From NCBI GenBank assembly GCA_002329365.1, contig DCUB01000045.1, positions 72,918-136,917 on the forward strand: a DNA stretch of 64,000 nucleotides, in the 5' to 3' direction. Numbering within the stretch: position 1 is the first letter of the stretch; each line of letters opens with the position of its first letter. Shown in pieces: positions 54,694-63,023 of this stretch. This stretch comes from Ruminococcaceae bacterium UBA1425. Its GTDB lineage: Bacteria; Bacillota; Clostridia; Oscillospirales; Acutalibacteraceae. Under the pieces are notes generated by a model. That model was not told where the DNA came from. It worked only from the letters and a program-made list of their open reading frames with translations, and ran no database searches. Made by a program: the position numbers and the translations under genes.

Positions 54694-55292
54694 TTCCTGT
54701 TCTCCTTCCCGATAAACATAGATTTCATTCCCAAGGCAGCCTTTTTTGTCAAAATCAAGACTCCCTTCGTTACCGCTTTGCAGCCGATGAATATAAAAAT
54801 GGATAAACCGGCACAGAATAAACCCGCTCCAAGCATAGCCGCTCCCGTGAGCATATTCCCCTGGCAGGCTAAAACCACAGCCGATACGACGCCGCCGAGC
54901 GAACAAACCCAAAGTGAACCTTCAACTGACCACAAAGAAATAACAGCAGACCATACAACGGCGTACCCGGTAAGAATAACGGCAAACACGGCTGCCAAAA
55001 CGGATAACCATAAAGGTGAACCAAGTGCCAAAAGCACAATTTCCCACACCCGAAGGTGTCGTTTCGGTTTTACTCTCTCCTTCACAATCTTAGACAGCGG
55101 GAAACTATCAAGAATCTGCGATACTGCTTCATCCACGCTTCCGATATCAGAAACCGCATCCTTCTCCGAAAAGCCTTCTTCCATCCGATCGTCTATCATT
55201 TCGCTATAAAAGTCAAGGCTTTCTTCTATGTCCTCCCCCGGTAAGCCGGACAGTCTCGTCTTTAGCTCGTCAAGAAATTCCTGTTTATACAT
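54690..55292 (-). CDS. DUF1700/HAAS-domain membrane protein
   Basis: The N-terminal helical domain (about 1-75: FLDELKTRLSGLPGEDIEESLDFYSEMIDDRMEEG) is the HAAS signature, thought to recognise PadR-type regulators. Three to four hydrophobic segments follow (about 85-180). These proteins almost always sit between a PadR gene and a DUF4097 gene, as here. Overlaps both neighbours by a few bases. Confidence 0.9.
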   Translation of the reverse strand: MYKQEFLDELKTRLSGLPGEDIEESLDFYSEMIDDRMEEGFSEKDAVSDIGSVDEAVSQILDSFPLSKIVKERVKPKRHLRVWEIVLLALGSPLWLSVLAAVFAVILTGYAVVWSAVISLWSVEGSLWVCSLGGVVSAVVLACQGNMLTGAAMLGAGLFCAGLSIFIFIGCKAVTKGVLILTKKAALGMKSMFIGKENRK

Positions 55293-55605
55293 TATCTTCT
55301 TCCTCCTTGGTTACAAAACGATAAACAGACATGATTTCTTTCCACTCCTCTTTAAATTCCTCTATACGCTTCAGTCCCGCATTTGTAATACGGTAATATT
55401 TACGCAGTCTGCCGTCATGTTCGTCGGTTCTGACAGTCAGCATATCAGCCGTTTCCAACCGTTTCAGAATGGTATATAAAGTCGATTCAGACAATTCAAT
55501 ATACGGCTTCATATCTTTAATAATCTTATAGCCGTATGAATCTTCTTTTTTTATGGCGGCTAATACGCAAACTTCTAATAGACCGCGTTTAAGTTGAATA
55601 TCCAT
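55285..55605 (-). CDS. PadR-family transcriptional regulator
   Basis: Winged-helix regulator of 106 residues: LKRGLLEVCVLAAIKKEDSYGYKI, ESTLYTILKRLE (recognition helix) and GRLRKYYRITNAG (wing). The short C-terminal helix matches subfamily 1. AGGAGG lies 6 bases before the ATG. An operator-like palindrome overlaps its promoter, implying autoregulation. The inducing signal is not evident. Confidence 0.93.
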   Translation of the reverse strand: MDIQLKRGLLEVCVLAAIKKEDSYGYKIIKDMKPYIELSESTLYTILKRLETADMLTVRTDEHDGRLRKYYRITNAGLKRIEEFKEEWKEIMSVYRFVTKEEEDNV

Positions 55606-55623
55606 AGAATACCTCCTGTCGCG

Positions 55624-55659
55624 TAATACATCATATCACGAAGTATTAAATATTGTCAA
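55624..55659 (-). promoter_or_regulatory. Promoter and palindromic operator of the PadR operon
   Basis: Minus strand TTGACA (55659-55654), 18-base spacer, TATGAT (55635-55630). The palindrome TAATACATC-N7-GAAGTATTA (55624-55648, one mismatch) covers the -10 and part of the spacer, the usual place for PadR autorepression. Confidence 0.78.
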
Positions 55660-55719
55660 GGTTTATTCTGAATTTAATTAAATTTGAACGTAACCTGAAG
55701 TATTTCGCGTTTCTTTTGA

Positions 55720-55748
55720 TTGACATATTTGCATTAAAATGGTACAAT
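55720..55748 (+). promoter_or_regulatory. Promoter of the lipase gene
   Basis: TTGACA at 55720-55725, 17-base spacer, TACAAT at 55743-55748, about 60 bases before the ATG. Divergent from the PadR promoter. Confidence 0.8.
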
Positions 55749-55807
55749 TTATTTGTCGGCATTTGGCTGATTTAGTGTGAAAATATGATAATAGAGGGGC
55801 AATAGAA

Positions 55808-57106
55808 GTGAAAAGGTATCGGAAGTATCTTTGCGTGTTCTTGTCAGCGCTTTTTTTGTTTACCGCCTGCGGTATGTCCTTGCCGGCATACGCGGAGGTC
55901 CCGTCAGCTCCGTTTGCACGGGCGGCTGACGACGAATACGCGTTTGTTTTCGTTCACGGGCTCAACGGCTGGGGCGGTGACGAGGGCTTAAACGGCGTGC
56001 TGCCTTACTGGGGCGCCTCAACAGGCGATTTGATGGCATACCTCCGCTCTGAGGGCTACGAATGTTATTCGGCGTCGGTCGGTCCCATTTCAAGCGCGTG
56101 GGACAGGGCGTGCGAGCTTTACGCGCAGCTTACGGGCGGCAGGGTAGATTACGGCGCGGAGCATTCCGCCGTTCACAACCACCTTCGTTTCGGCAGAACA
56201 TACGACAGACCTCTTATTGAAAACTGGGGAGGACAGGACTCCGGCGGCAAGCTTGTAAAGGTGCATCTTATAGGCCACAGCTTCGGCGGAACGGCTGTCC
56301 GTATGCTTTCGCATCTGCTTGCCTACGGCGATTCCGCCGAAATCAGCTCCGGCGTTTCCGATATTTCACCGCTGTTTACAGGCGGCAAGGGCGACTGGAT
56401 GGAAAGCGTTACTACAATCTGCACTCCGCACAACAGCTCGACAATTTATTACCCGCTTGAAAAGCTGAAAATAACAAAGCTTGTCCAGTACATAAGCATC
56501 CTTTACGCGGGGATAGCGGGCAGGTCGATATTAAACGGCACATATTTTGATTTTCATCTTGAGCAGTTCGGTCTGACGAACATTCCCGGGGAGACAAACG
56601 CGGACGCTTATCTCAAGGCGGTAAGAAGGATTATTAAAAATTCCGACGATACGGCGCAGTATGACATTACTCCCGAAGGTTCAGAAAAGTTAAACGACTA
56701 TCTCAAAATAAACGAAGACGCCTATTATTTTTCCTATGCCTTCAAAACCACAAAAACGGTGCCGATTCTGAACATAGAGCTGCCGGCACGCTCCACAAAC
56801 CCCGTTTTGTTTATTCCTTCTCTGATTATGGGCATTATGGGAAAAGTAAAAGACAGCAGGCTGGGCATTGAGTACGGCAAAGAGTGGCGCGCGAACGACG
56901 GACTTTGCTGCACAATTTCGGAAACCTATCCCTTTGGCGAGGCACACACCGATTACAACAGCGAAAGCGTCTCAAAGGGCATATGGAATGTTATGCCGAT
57001 AAGCACGGGAGACCACGGTACGGCAATCGGTCTTTTGGTCAAGGACAAATCGCAAACGCACGGCTATTATACGGGTTTACTCACGATGCTTTCCGATTTG
57101 CCGTAA
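55808..57106 (+). CDS. Secreted lipase (staphylococcal/family I.5-like)
   Basis: Exported alpha/beta hydrolase. The signal peptide (about 1-30) contains LFTAC, a possible lipobox, and shortly after AYAEV, a possible signal peptidase I site, so lipoprotein or free secretion are both open. The oxyanion region is FVHGLNGWGGDEG, the nucleophile Ser lies in GHSFGGT, the likely acid in NDGLCC and the His in TGDHGTAIG, the pattern of large Gram-positive lipases. GAAG lies before the ATG. Substrate is probably a fatty ester. The aldolase gene follows 24 bases downstream. Confidence 0.85.
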   Translation: MKRYRKYLCVFLSALFLFTACGMSLPAYAEVPSAPFARAADDEYAFVFVHGLNGWGGDEGLNGVLPYWGASTGDLMAYLRSEGYECYSASVGPISSAWDRACELYAQLTGGRVDYGAEHSAVHNHLRFGRTYDRPLIENWGGQDSGGKLVKVHLIGHSFGGTAVRMLSHLLAYGDSAEISSGVSDISPLFTGGKGDWMESVTTICTPHNSSTIYYPLEKLKITKLVQYISILYAGIAGRSILNGTYFDFHLEQFGLTNIPGETNADAYLKAVRRIIKNSDDTAQYDITPEGSEKLNDYLKINEDAYYFSYAFKTTKTVPILNIELPARSTNPVLFIPSLIMGIMGKVKDSRLGIEYGKEWRANDGLCCTISETYPFGEAHTDYNSESVSKGIWNVMPISTGDHGTAIGLLVKDKSQTHGYYTGLLTMLSDLP

Positions 57107-57130
57107 TAATAATATAAAAGGTGATATGCT

Positions 57131-58048
57131 TTGGAAAACAAGAACTATAAGCGATTTTACGGAATGATGCCTATTCTCGCAACGCCCATTGACGAAAACG
57201 GAGATGTAGACAGCGAGGATATAGTTTCTCTTGTCGAATACTGCATTAACGCAGGCTGCTGCGCTATCGGTCACCTTGCAGGCGCTTCGGAGTACCCGTG
57301 GTGCAGCCGCGAAGACAGAGAGATTATTATCAGAACTACGGTAGACGCCGTTCACGGCAGGGTTCCCGTCTTTATCGGCACCGCCGCCAACACGATTAAA
57401 GACACAGCTTACAACACGCAGCAGGCAGAGGCTATGGGCGCCGACATGATTATGCTCTGCTCACCTCCGATGGGGAACGCCGATCAAAGCGAAATATTTG
57501 AGTATTACGAAAAAGCATGCAAATCAGTCAGGCTTCCCGTTATTGTTCAGGATACGGGCGCGTCAGCCGACGTGTTCACGCCAGAATACCTTGTAAAGCT
57601 TTATGAAAATATAGAGAACATCGGTTACGTCAAGGCAGAGGGCGGCTACTGGCAGGAAAAGCTTTACAGGCTTATGCAGATTGTACCCGACGGCCTTCAG
57701 GTAATAGGCGGAGCCTGCGGTAAAAACATGCCACTTATGCTCCGGCTCGGCATAACCGCCTTTATGACCGGCACCGAGGCTCAGGAAATACACAACTCGG
57801 TAGTGCAGGCGTATTTTGCGGGCGACGAGGATAAGGCTATTCACCTTTATTATACAAAGCTTCTTCCTTATCTTGAGCTGTACACTGCAACCTCTTTACA
57901 CAAAAGCTTAAAGCATATGCTGAAACGCAGAGGGATAATTAAAACCGATCTTTTGATGTTCCCGGGCAGGGAAAAACATCAGATAAGCGATTTTGTTTTA
58001 AACGAGCTTGATTATATTCTCGACAGAATCGACAATAATAAAATATAG
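57131..58048 (+). CDS. Dihydrodipicolinate synthase-family aldolase
   Basis: Class I (Schiff-base) aldolase/lyase of the DapA/NanA family, 305 residues. Catalytic Lys168 is in IGYVKAEGG. It is probably not DapA: the active-site Tyr position reads VIVQDTG instead of VIVYN, and the GTTGE loop is replaced by GHLAGASEYPW. Relatives act on keto-acid sugars or other 2-oxo acids. The start is TTG with AGGTGAT 6 bases upstream. The amidohydrolase follows 9 bases on, so the two probably belong to one catabolic step series. Confidence 0.86.
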   Translation: MENKNYKRFYGMMPILATPIDENGDVDSEDIVSLVEYCINAGCCAIGHLAGASEYPWCSREDREIIIRTTVDAVHGRVPVFIGTAANTIKDTAYNTQQAEAMGADMIMLCSPPMGNADQSEIFEYYEKACKSVRLPVIVQDTGASADVFTPEYLVKLYENIENIGYVKAEGGYWQEKLYRLMQIVPDGLQVIGGACGKNMPLMLRLGITAFMTGTEAQEIHNSVVQAYFAGDEDKAIHLYYTKLLPYLELYTATSLHKSLKHMLKRRGIIKTDLLMFPGREKHQISDFVLNELDYILDRIDNNKI

Positions 58049-58057
58049 GAGCAAATC

Positions 58058-58858
58058 ATGATTTTTGCAAACCACGCGCACTCCTACCCGAAGGAGCTTC
58101 GCGAGCACGGAACGGTCGACGCTCTTAAGAAATATCTTGACGAGTGCGGAATTGACAAGTGCGTCGCATACTCTACCTTTCCGCACATTCTTCATTCAAA
58201 CGGTCTTGATTACGACCAGAACAAGAGGCTTTATGACGAGATTAAGGGCTGCCCCGACATAATAGGCTTCGGAACGTTAGACGTTGCGGGCGATACCGAC
58301 GCGCAGCTTGAGCAGATTGCCGGCTACGGCTTTAAGGGGATAAAGGTTCATCCTCAGGCGCAGAAGCTACCCATTGCGGGTGAAACCGCCTTCCGTATAT
58401 ATGAAAAATGCGAGGAGCTCGGTCTGTTCATCAGCTTTCATTCGGGAGTCCACTGGCACAGGCTGCGCGATACGGCTGTCATACTTTTTGACGAGGTCGC
58501 GTTTAACTTCAATAATCTCCGTTTCAGCATGGAGCACATAGGCGGCTACAGCTATTTTAACGACGCGCTCGCCGTTATGGTTAACAACAGGCGCGACGGT
58601 ATTCAGCCTCGCGTTTTCGCCGGCTGGACTTCGATTTCAGGCGAGGATGACATATGGTCTATAAGCGACGAAAGGCTTTATGTCCTGTTAAAGCAGACCA
58701 CCGACAACAACCATATTTTCGGACTTGATTTCCCGTTCAAATCTGCCGATTACAACAAAGCAGCGATTGAAAGAATTCGCGGTTTGAATATATCGGAGGA
58801 ATCAAAGGAAAAAATACTGGGACAAAACCTTGCCGACGCACTCGGTATAACATTTTAA
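58058..58858 (+). CDS. Amidohydrolase-like TIM-barrel protein
   Basis: COG2159-like metal-dependent hydrolase or decarboxylase, 266 residues. Metal ligand candidates are H-A-H at residues 6-8 (NHAHSYP), KVHPQAQ, FHSGVHW, EHIGGYS and a late Asp in GLDFPF. The substrate is unknown. AGGAG lies 7 bases before the ATG. It ends the lipase-aldolase-amidohydrolase run. Confidence 0.82.
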   Translation: MIFANHAHSYPKELREHGTVDALKKYLDECGIDKCVAYSTFPHILHSNGLDYDQNKRLYDEIKGCPDIIGFGTLDVAGDTDAQLEQIAGYGFKGIKVHPQAQKLPIAGETAFRIYEKCEELGLFISFHSGVHWHRLRDTAVILFDEVAFNFNNLRFSMEHIGGYSYFNDALAVMVNNRRDGIQPRVFAGWTSISGEDDIWSISDERLYVLLKQTTDNNHIFGLDFPFKSADYNKAAIERIRGLNISEESKEKILGQNLADALGITF

Positions 58859-59229
58859 ATATATTTAGCTAAATGAATTGTAATTTCAATATAGTAAACT
58901 ATAACACCTTAATCTTGACATTCAGACATTTTTTAGGTGCGGCGTTCCGCAAGGTTAGATGCATCTTTCATCAAACGGACACGGCGCGACGTGTCGCTAC
59001 AACCGTGTGTTGACTAAAACTATAAGGGCAAAAGTATAACGCCCGAATTGTAGGGGGTGGCGCCCTCGACGCCCCGAGGATTATTAAAGGTTATTACAAT
59101 GTAGGGAACGGTCTTGACCGTTCCGTAAATCAAAAACCTTGCTATGAAACCGCGGAACGGTCTTGACCGTTCCATATACGATTTTTTGTAGTTTAATGAT
59201 GTAAACAAAATAAATACAGGAGGCAAAAA
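58859..59229. repeat. Spacer with dispersed palindromic repeats
   Basis: Contains a decayed type A unit (GGACACGGCGCGACGTGTC, 58977-58995), a related TGTAGGGGGTGGCGCC unit (59049-59064) and two perfect type B units GGAACGGTC-TT-GACCGTTCC at 59105-59124 and 59154-59173. The first base of the mscL ribosome site follows at about 59219. No gene seen. Confidence 0.8.
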
Positions 59230-59700
59230 ATGTCAGACAATAAAAAAGGCGGCATAACATCGGAGTTCAAAAAGTTCATAATGCGCGGAAACGTAATAGA
59301 CCTTGCCGTGGGCGTTATAATCGGCGGTGCTTTTCAGAAAATCGTAAATTCTCTTGTAAACGATATTATCATGCCTGTTATAAGCCTGATAACAAAGGGC
59401 GTGGACTTTACAAACTGGTTTGTTATGCTAGACGGCGGTGATTACGACACGCTGGCACAGGCACAGGAGGCGGGAGCCGCCGTTTTAAGCTACGGCAATT
59501 TCATATCAAACGTCATTAATTTTCTCATTATGGCCGTAGTTATCTTCCTTCTCGTCAAGGCAATAAACAGGGTGAACGAAATAGGCAAAAAGCCTCAGCC
59601 CGCCGCCGCTCCGACAACCAAGAATTGTCCCTACTGCAAGTCGTCAATCAATATCGAAGCAACAAAATGTCCTAACTGCACGTCGGAATTAAATCAGTAA
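59230..59700 (+). CDS. mscL: Large-conductance mechanosensitive channel MscL with a zinc-ribbon tail
   Basis: Emergency valve against hypo-osmotic shock. The N-terminal FKKFIMRGNVIDLAVGVIIGGAF is the MscL signature; two membrane helices (about 20-45 and 92-112) flank a periplasmic-side loop. The C-terminal tail ends in two CxxC pairs (CPYCKSS..., CPNCTSE) after an Ala/Pro linker, a zinc ribbon not found in E. coli MscL but seen in some Firmicutes. AGGAGG lies 7 bases before the ATG. A second channel, MscS, is at 43.8 kb. Confidence 0.95.
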   Translation: MSDNKKGGITSEFKKFIMRGNVIDLAVGVIIGGAFQKIVNSLVNDIIMPVISLITKGVDFTNWFVMLDGGDYDTLAQAQEAGAAVLSYGNFISNVINFLIMAVVIFLLVKAINRVNEIGKKPQPAAAPTTKNCPYCKSSINIEATKCPNCTSELNQ

Positions 59701-59713
59701 CGGGGGAATTTTA

Positions 59714-60541
59714 ATGAAATTAGGAATAATAGGCGCGGGGAATATCGCAACCGCAATAATAGGAGGAAGCATAAAATCGGGCAATTTCAAAGGCGGCGAC
59801 ATCTGGGTATTTGATATTTTTCCAGACAAGTCGGAGCAGTGCAGGGAAAAATTCGGCGTTAACATAGCGGAAAGCACCGATTTTCTGGCATCGGAATCGG
59901 ACGTTCTGATTCTTGCGGTAAAACCGAAGGATTTCCCGTCGCTTTTAACCGAGCTCAATGAAGCGCTCAAAAAGAACGATCCGCTGCTTATATCAATGGC
60001 GGCAGGTCTTTCGATAGAATATATCAGTTCCTTTTTAAGCTACAATGCCCGCGTGGCAAGGCTTATGACAAACATAAACGCCCTTATAGGCGAGGCAATG
60101 ACGGCATACTGTGTTAACGAGCGGGTAAATGAAGATGACGAAAAACTTGTCGATACGCTGTGCGGCTCCATCGGCGTCGGAGTAAAGCTTGACGAAACAT
60201 ATTTCCCGCTGTTCGGTGTTCTTGCCGGCTGCGGTCCCGCCTTTGCTTACATGTATATTGAGGAGTACGCGAGAGCCGGAGTAAAAATCGGACTGAATAA
60301 GCAGCTTTCGCTTAAAATCGCCGCCCAGACGGTTCTCGGCAGCGCAAAGCTTATAATGGAGAGCGACGCGCACCCTTACGAGCTAATAGACAGGGTATGC
60401 ACCCCGGGCGGAACAACAATCGAGGGCATAGCGGCTTTAAAGGAATGTGGCTTCGACAACGCCATAATTAAAGCAGTGGACAGCTCGCTCGAAAAGGACA
60501 GAAGGCTTGAGGAAGCAAAAAAAATTAAGGCAAAACCCTAA
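59714..60541 (+). CDS. proC: Pyrroline-5-carboxylate reductase
   Basis: Last step of proline synthesis, NAD(P)H-dependent. Rossmann loop GIIGAGNIATAII at the start; VKPKDF near 75; the C-terminal dimerisation domain has GCGPAFAYMYIEEYARAGVKIGL and TPGGTTIEGIAAL. The 275-residue length fits. It follows mscL by 13 bases with GGGGG before the ATG, so both may be in one transcript; proline is a common osmolyte. Confidence 0.95.
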   Translation: MKLGIIGAGNIATAIIGGSIKSGNFKGGDIWVFDIFPDKSEQCREKFGVNIAESTDFLASESDVLILAVKPKDFPSLLTELNEALKKNDPLLISMAAGLSIEYISSFLSYNARVARLMTNINALIGEAMTAYCVNERVNEDDEKLVDTLCGSIGVGVKLDETYFPLFGVLAGCGPAFAYMYIEEYARAGVKIGLNKQLSLKIAAQTVLGSAKLIMESDAHPYELIDRVCTPGGTTIEGIAALKECGFDNAIIKAVDSSLEKDRRLEEAKKIKAKP

Positions 60542-60639
60542 AACCGGCGGCTTAAGACTCTGTTTTGTATTCAGCCGGATAACAATGATTTTTCGGGTTG
60601 CCTTATATAAAAATATTTAACAATTTTCTCAAAAAGGTG

Positions 60640-60668
60640 TTGACATTTCGGCTTTGTTAATGTATACT
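60640..60668 (+). promoter_or_regulatory. Strong promoter of a putative small RNA
   Basis: TTGACA at 60640-60645, 17-base spacer, TATACT at 60663-60668, with TG just before the -10. No coding frame with a ribosome site follows before the terminator at 60775-60816. Confidence 0.82.
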
Positions 60669-60674
60669 AAAATT

Positions 60675-60816
60675 GTAGTCGAGGGGTAATATTTTTAGTA
60701 ATTATAGATAATATTATTACTGTGTTATTACAACGACTATTACTTTACTTCCTCCGCCAAACATACACACACACGGGTACGAGGTGCAGCGCAAGCTGCA
60801 CTTCGTATCCGTTTTT
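60675..60816 (+). ncRNA. Candidate small RNA
   Basis: About 140 bases between a near-consensus promoter and a strong intrinsic terminator. It has no plausible open frame. A 5' domain closes through TAGTCG...CGACTA and an inner AU-rich helix. A single-stranded ACTTCCTCCGCC tract (about 60747-60758) is complementary to ribosome sites (GGAGG), and a 16-pair terminator with GCAA loop ends it. The layout is that of Firmicute small RNAs that block translation through C-rich seeds. I recognise no known family. Confidence 0.68.
60775..60816 (+). terminator. Intrinsic terminator with a 16-pair stem
   Basis: GGGTACGAGGTGCAGC (60775-60790), loop GCAA, complement GCTGCACTTCGTATCC (60795-60810) with two G-T pairs, then TTTTT at 60812-60816. 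Confidence 0.92.
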
Positions 60817-60882
60817 CAGTTATTCATGTGTTGCAGTGTTAATGTGATAATATTGTATTTCATGTTTTTTTGCTTTTGCCCT

Positions 60883-61893
60883 TTATGATATCAATTTAAG
60901 AAAAACGGGCCATGCATCGTCGGCGTAAAACCTGTGTCCGCCGTTGCCTATGACAAGGGCGCAGTTTCCTTTCGCTCCGGCGGAATCGAAAAGCGTGCTT
61001 GCGGTGTTAAAGGTTTTCTTCGTGCCGTGAATGGGGAAAATACCGTCGTCGGTACCGGCTACAATTACAAGCTTTCTCGGCGCTATAAGACCGCATAAAT
61101 CGCCCATTTCAAAGTATTTGCGGATGTAGGGTATGTAGTTGCAGTTACAATGCTTCATCGGCGTTATCGAGTCCTCATACTCGCAGACGGAGCAGGAGGG
61201 CATTGCTGCCTTAATCCGCTCATCCGTACAGGCCGCGTAAAATGTGGATGTTCCGCCGCCCGAATTACCCATACAATATATCTTTTCACTGTCGACCTGC
61301 GGGAAGTGAGCTGTTACGGTATCAATAAGGCGCTGAATGTCCCAGACCCTTTCGCCTATGAGAGTTCTGCCGATAAGAATGTCGGTAACTGCCGTGAGGT
61401 CGCAGGCGGGGTGCGGCGTTCCTCCGCATTCGCCCATACAGCGCTGCTCAATCGTAACGGCGCACAAGCCGCGGCTGACTGCCTGAATGGCAAAATCCTT
61501 GTCTGTGAGCTCGATTTTTTCCATGTCGCCTTCGTAAAGCGGTACCCCTAATGACATGTGCATGCCTGTGGAATGGCCCTGAACGCATATCATAAGCGGC
61601 AGGGGAGCGGCGGCGTTTTTCGGAACAAGAAGATGGCAGGGAACAAAATAGCCCTCCTCGCTCTGAAAGGAAAAGCGTGTTTCCGTATAATCACCGTGTT
61701 CTTTTTCGTATTCGATTTCAATAAGCTCGGGGCATCTTCTTAGCGGCAGGCCGAGCAGCTCGTTAAGCTTTTGACGGGCTGCTTTCTGCCATTCGGAGAA
61801 CGACGACGTTTTGTCGTAACTCATCGACGGTATGATACTTTTTAAAATATTGTAGCTTATGTTATGGGGGACGTGTTCGCGCAACTTAATCAC
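60883..61893 (-). CDS. Alpha/beta hydrolase (acetyl-esterase/dienelactone-hydrolase-like)
   Basis: A 336-residue hydrolase without signal peptide. Oxyanion region LMICVQGHSTGMH, nucleophile Ser in GNSGGGT, acid in AGTDDGIFP and His in GNGGHRFY complete the triad. It resembles the abhydrolase group annotated with acetyl xylan esterases. It lies 10 bases downstream of the aldolase-like gene on the same strand and belongs to that operon. Substrate unknown. Confidence 0.8.
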   Translation of the reverse strand: MIKLREHVPHNISYNILKSIIPSMSYDKTSSFSEWQKAARQKLNELLGLPLRRCPELIEIEYEKEHGDYTETRFSFQSEEGYFVPCHLLVPKNAAAPLPLMICVQGHSTGMHMSLGVPLYEGDMEKIELTDKDFAIQAVSRGLCAVTIEQRCMGECGGTPHPACDLTAVTDILIGRTLIGERVWDIQRLIDTVTAHFPQVDSEKIYCMGNSGGGTSTFYAACTDERIKAAMPSCSVCEYEDSITPMKHCNCNYIPYIRKYFEMGDLCGLIAPRKLVIVAGTDDGIFPIHGTKKTFNTASTLFDSAGAKGNCALVIGNGGHRFYADDAWPVFLKLIS

Positions 61894-61902
61894 CCTTTCA
61901 TG

Positions 61903-62979
61903 TTATATCTGCTTTGAATACTTTTTGAGATAGACTATTCTCATCAAGGCGCAGTCGAGCCTTCCGAGCGGTCTCGGCTTCCCGAGCCGCGACGCCTCGA
62001 CCTTTGCCTTACAGCCCTTATTTAAAATTATTTCAACTGCCTGCGCGTCGCTCTCAGTAGCGGCAAAGCAGTAGGCACCCCTGTTTCGGACAAGAACAGC
62101 GTTCCTGCCCTTTATTTTCCTTTCGATGTCGCGCTTGTTTTCGGATGCCGTTTTAAGGTTTCTGCCCACAAGCTGGGCGAAGTCGTCAAGCAGCGGACGC
62201 ATCGTCTTTTTATCCGCGGAGCAGGTGACGGCGTAAGCGTCGGTATCGTGGATGATGTAATTGATATCGGGACGCGCGTCGTATATCGTTTTGTGAATAA
62301 GCTCCTCGGTTATTCTGTTGTCTCCGTCGACGGACTTAACTATTCTTATTCCGTCTTCCGCGCGCCCGGTGTCGGCGTAGTAGCCGTTAAACTGTAAAAG
62401 GATATCGGCAACCTTTGAGTCAAAACGCTCGCGGCACGCTTTTTCAACGTTAAGAGCCGTTTTATAGGCGTCTTCAAAGTCGGCGCCCATGCAAAGCGCG
62501 CCGTGGCGCGACATAATAACGGCGTTTCCACTGCTGCTCTTTATGGCGCTGCTAACTCCCTTTCGCAGCTTTTTTGTTCCGGGCAGGCCGTAAGGTGCGC
62601 AGGGTATTCTTGTGCCGAGAATTTTAATCATGTCGTCGCCCTTAACAACAACGTCCTTGTTTAGAACGCTAAGTACGGACGCGTTTGTCTGGTGAGTGTG
62701 GATAACGAAATTAATGTCGGGACGAAGCCTGTAGCAGTCGGCGTGAATTCCCTTTTCGGACGACGGCTTTACGTCACCTTCATAAGACAGGTCGGAAATA
62801 TTGACCGTAACAATATCTTCAGGGTTTAGCCCCTCGTAAGCGCGTCCGCTCGGTGTGATGACAAACTGCGTTTCACTTATGCGGCAACTTATGTTGCCCC
62901 ACGTTCTCGCAATAAGACCGGTTTCGATAAGAAGGCGCCCCGCCTTAATTACTTCATTTTTTGCTTCAAGGATGTCCAT
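61903..62979 (-). CDS. Tandem class II aldolase/adducin-like protein
   Basis: Two aldolase-II-type domains in one chain. The first (about 1-190) keeps catalytic residues: GNISCR, TPSGRAYE, EKGIHADCYRLRPDINFVIHTHQTNA (metal His pair) and MSRHGALCMG. The second (about 210-340) copies the layout (DARPDINYIIHDTDAYAV, VRNRGAYCFA) but HTH reads HDT and RHG reads RNRG, so it has probably lost metal binding. The usual length is 210-240. GGAG precedes the ATG. It is 44 bases after the aminotransferase on the same strand. The substrate is a phosphorylated sugar by family analogy only. Confidence 0.85.
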   Translation of the reverse strand: MDILEAKNEVIKAGRLLIETGLIARTWGNISCRISETQFVITPSGRAYEGLNPEDIVTVNISDLSYEGDVKPSSEKGIHADCYRLRPDINFVIHTHQTNASVLSVLNKDVVVKGDDMIKILGTRIPCAPYGLPGTKKLRKGVSSAIKSSSGNAVIMSRHGALCMGADFEDAYKTALNVEKACRERFDSKVADILLQFNGYYADTGRAEDGIRIVKSVDGDNRITEELIHKTIYDARPDINYIIHDTDAYAVTCSADKKTMRPLLDDFAQLVGRNLKTASENKRDIERKIKGRNAVLVRNRGAYCFAATESDAQAVEIILNKGCKAKVEASRLGKPRPLGRLDCALMRIVYLKKYSKQI

Positions 62980-63023
62980 AATAAGGCTCCTTTCGTAGGG
63001 ATATATATATTTGGCGGCGGAGA

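Noticed and set aside
60740..60816. SRP RNA or 6S RNA
   Set aside because: The GCAA-capped stem is a plain terminator; SRP domain IV consensus and the 6S central bubble are not seen.
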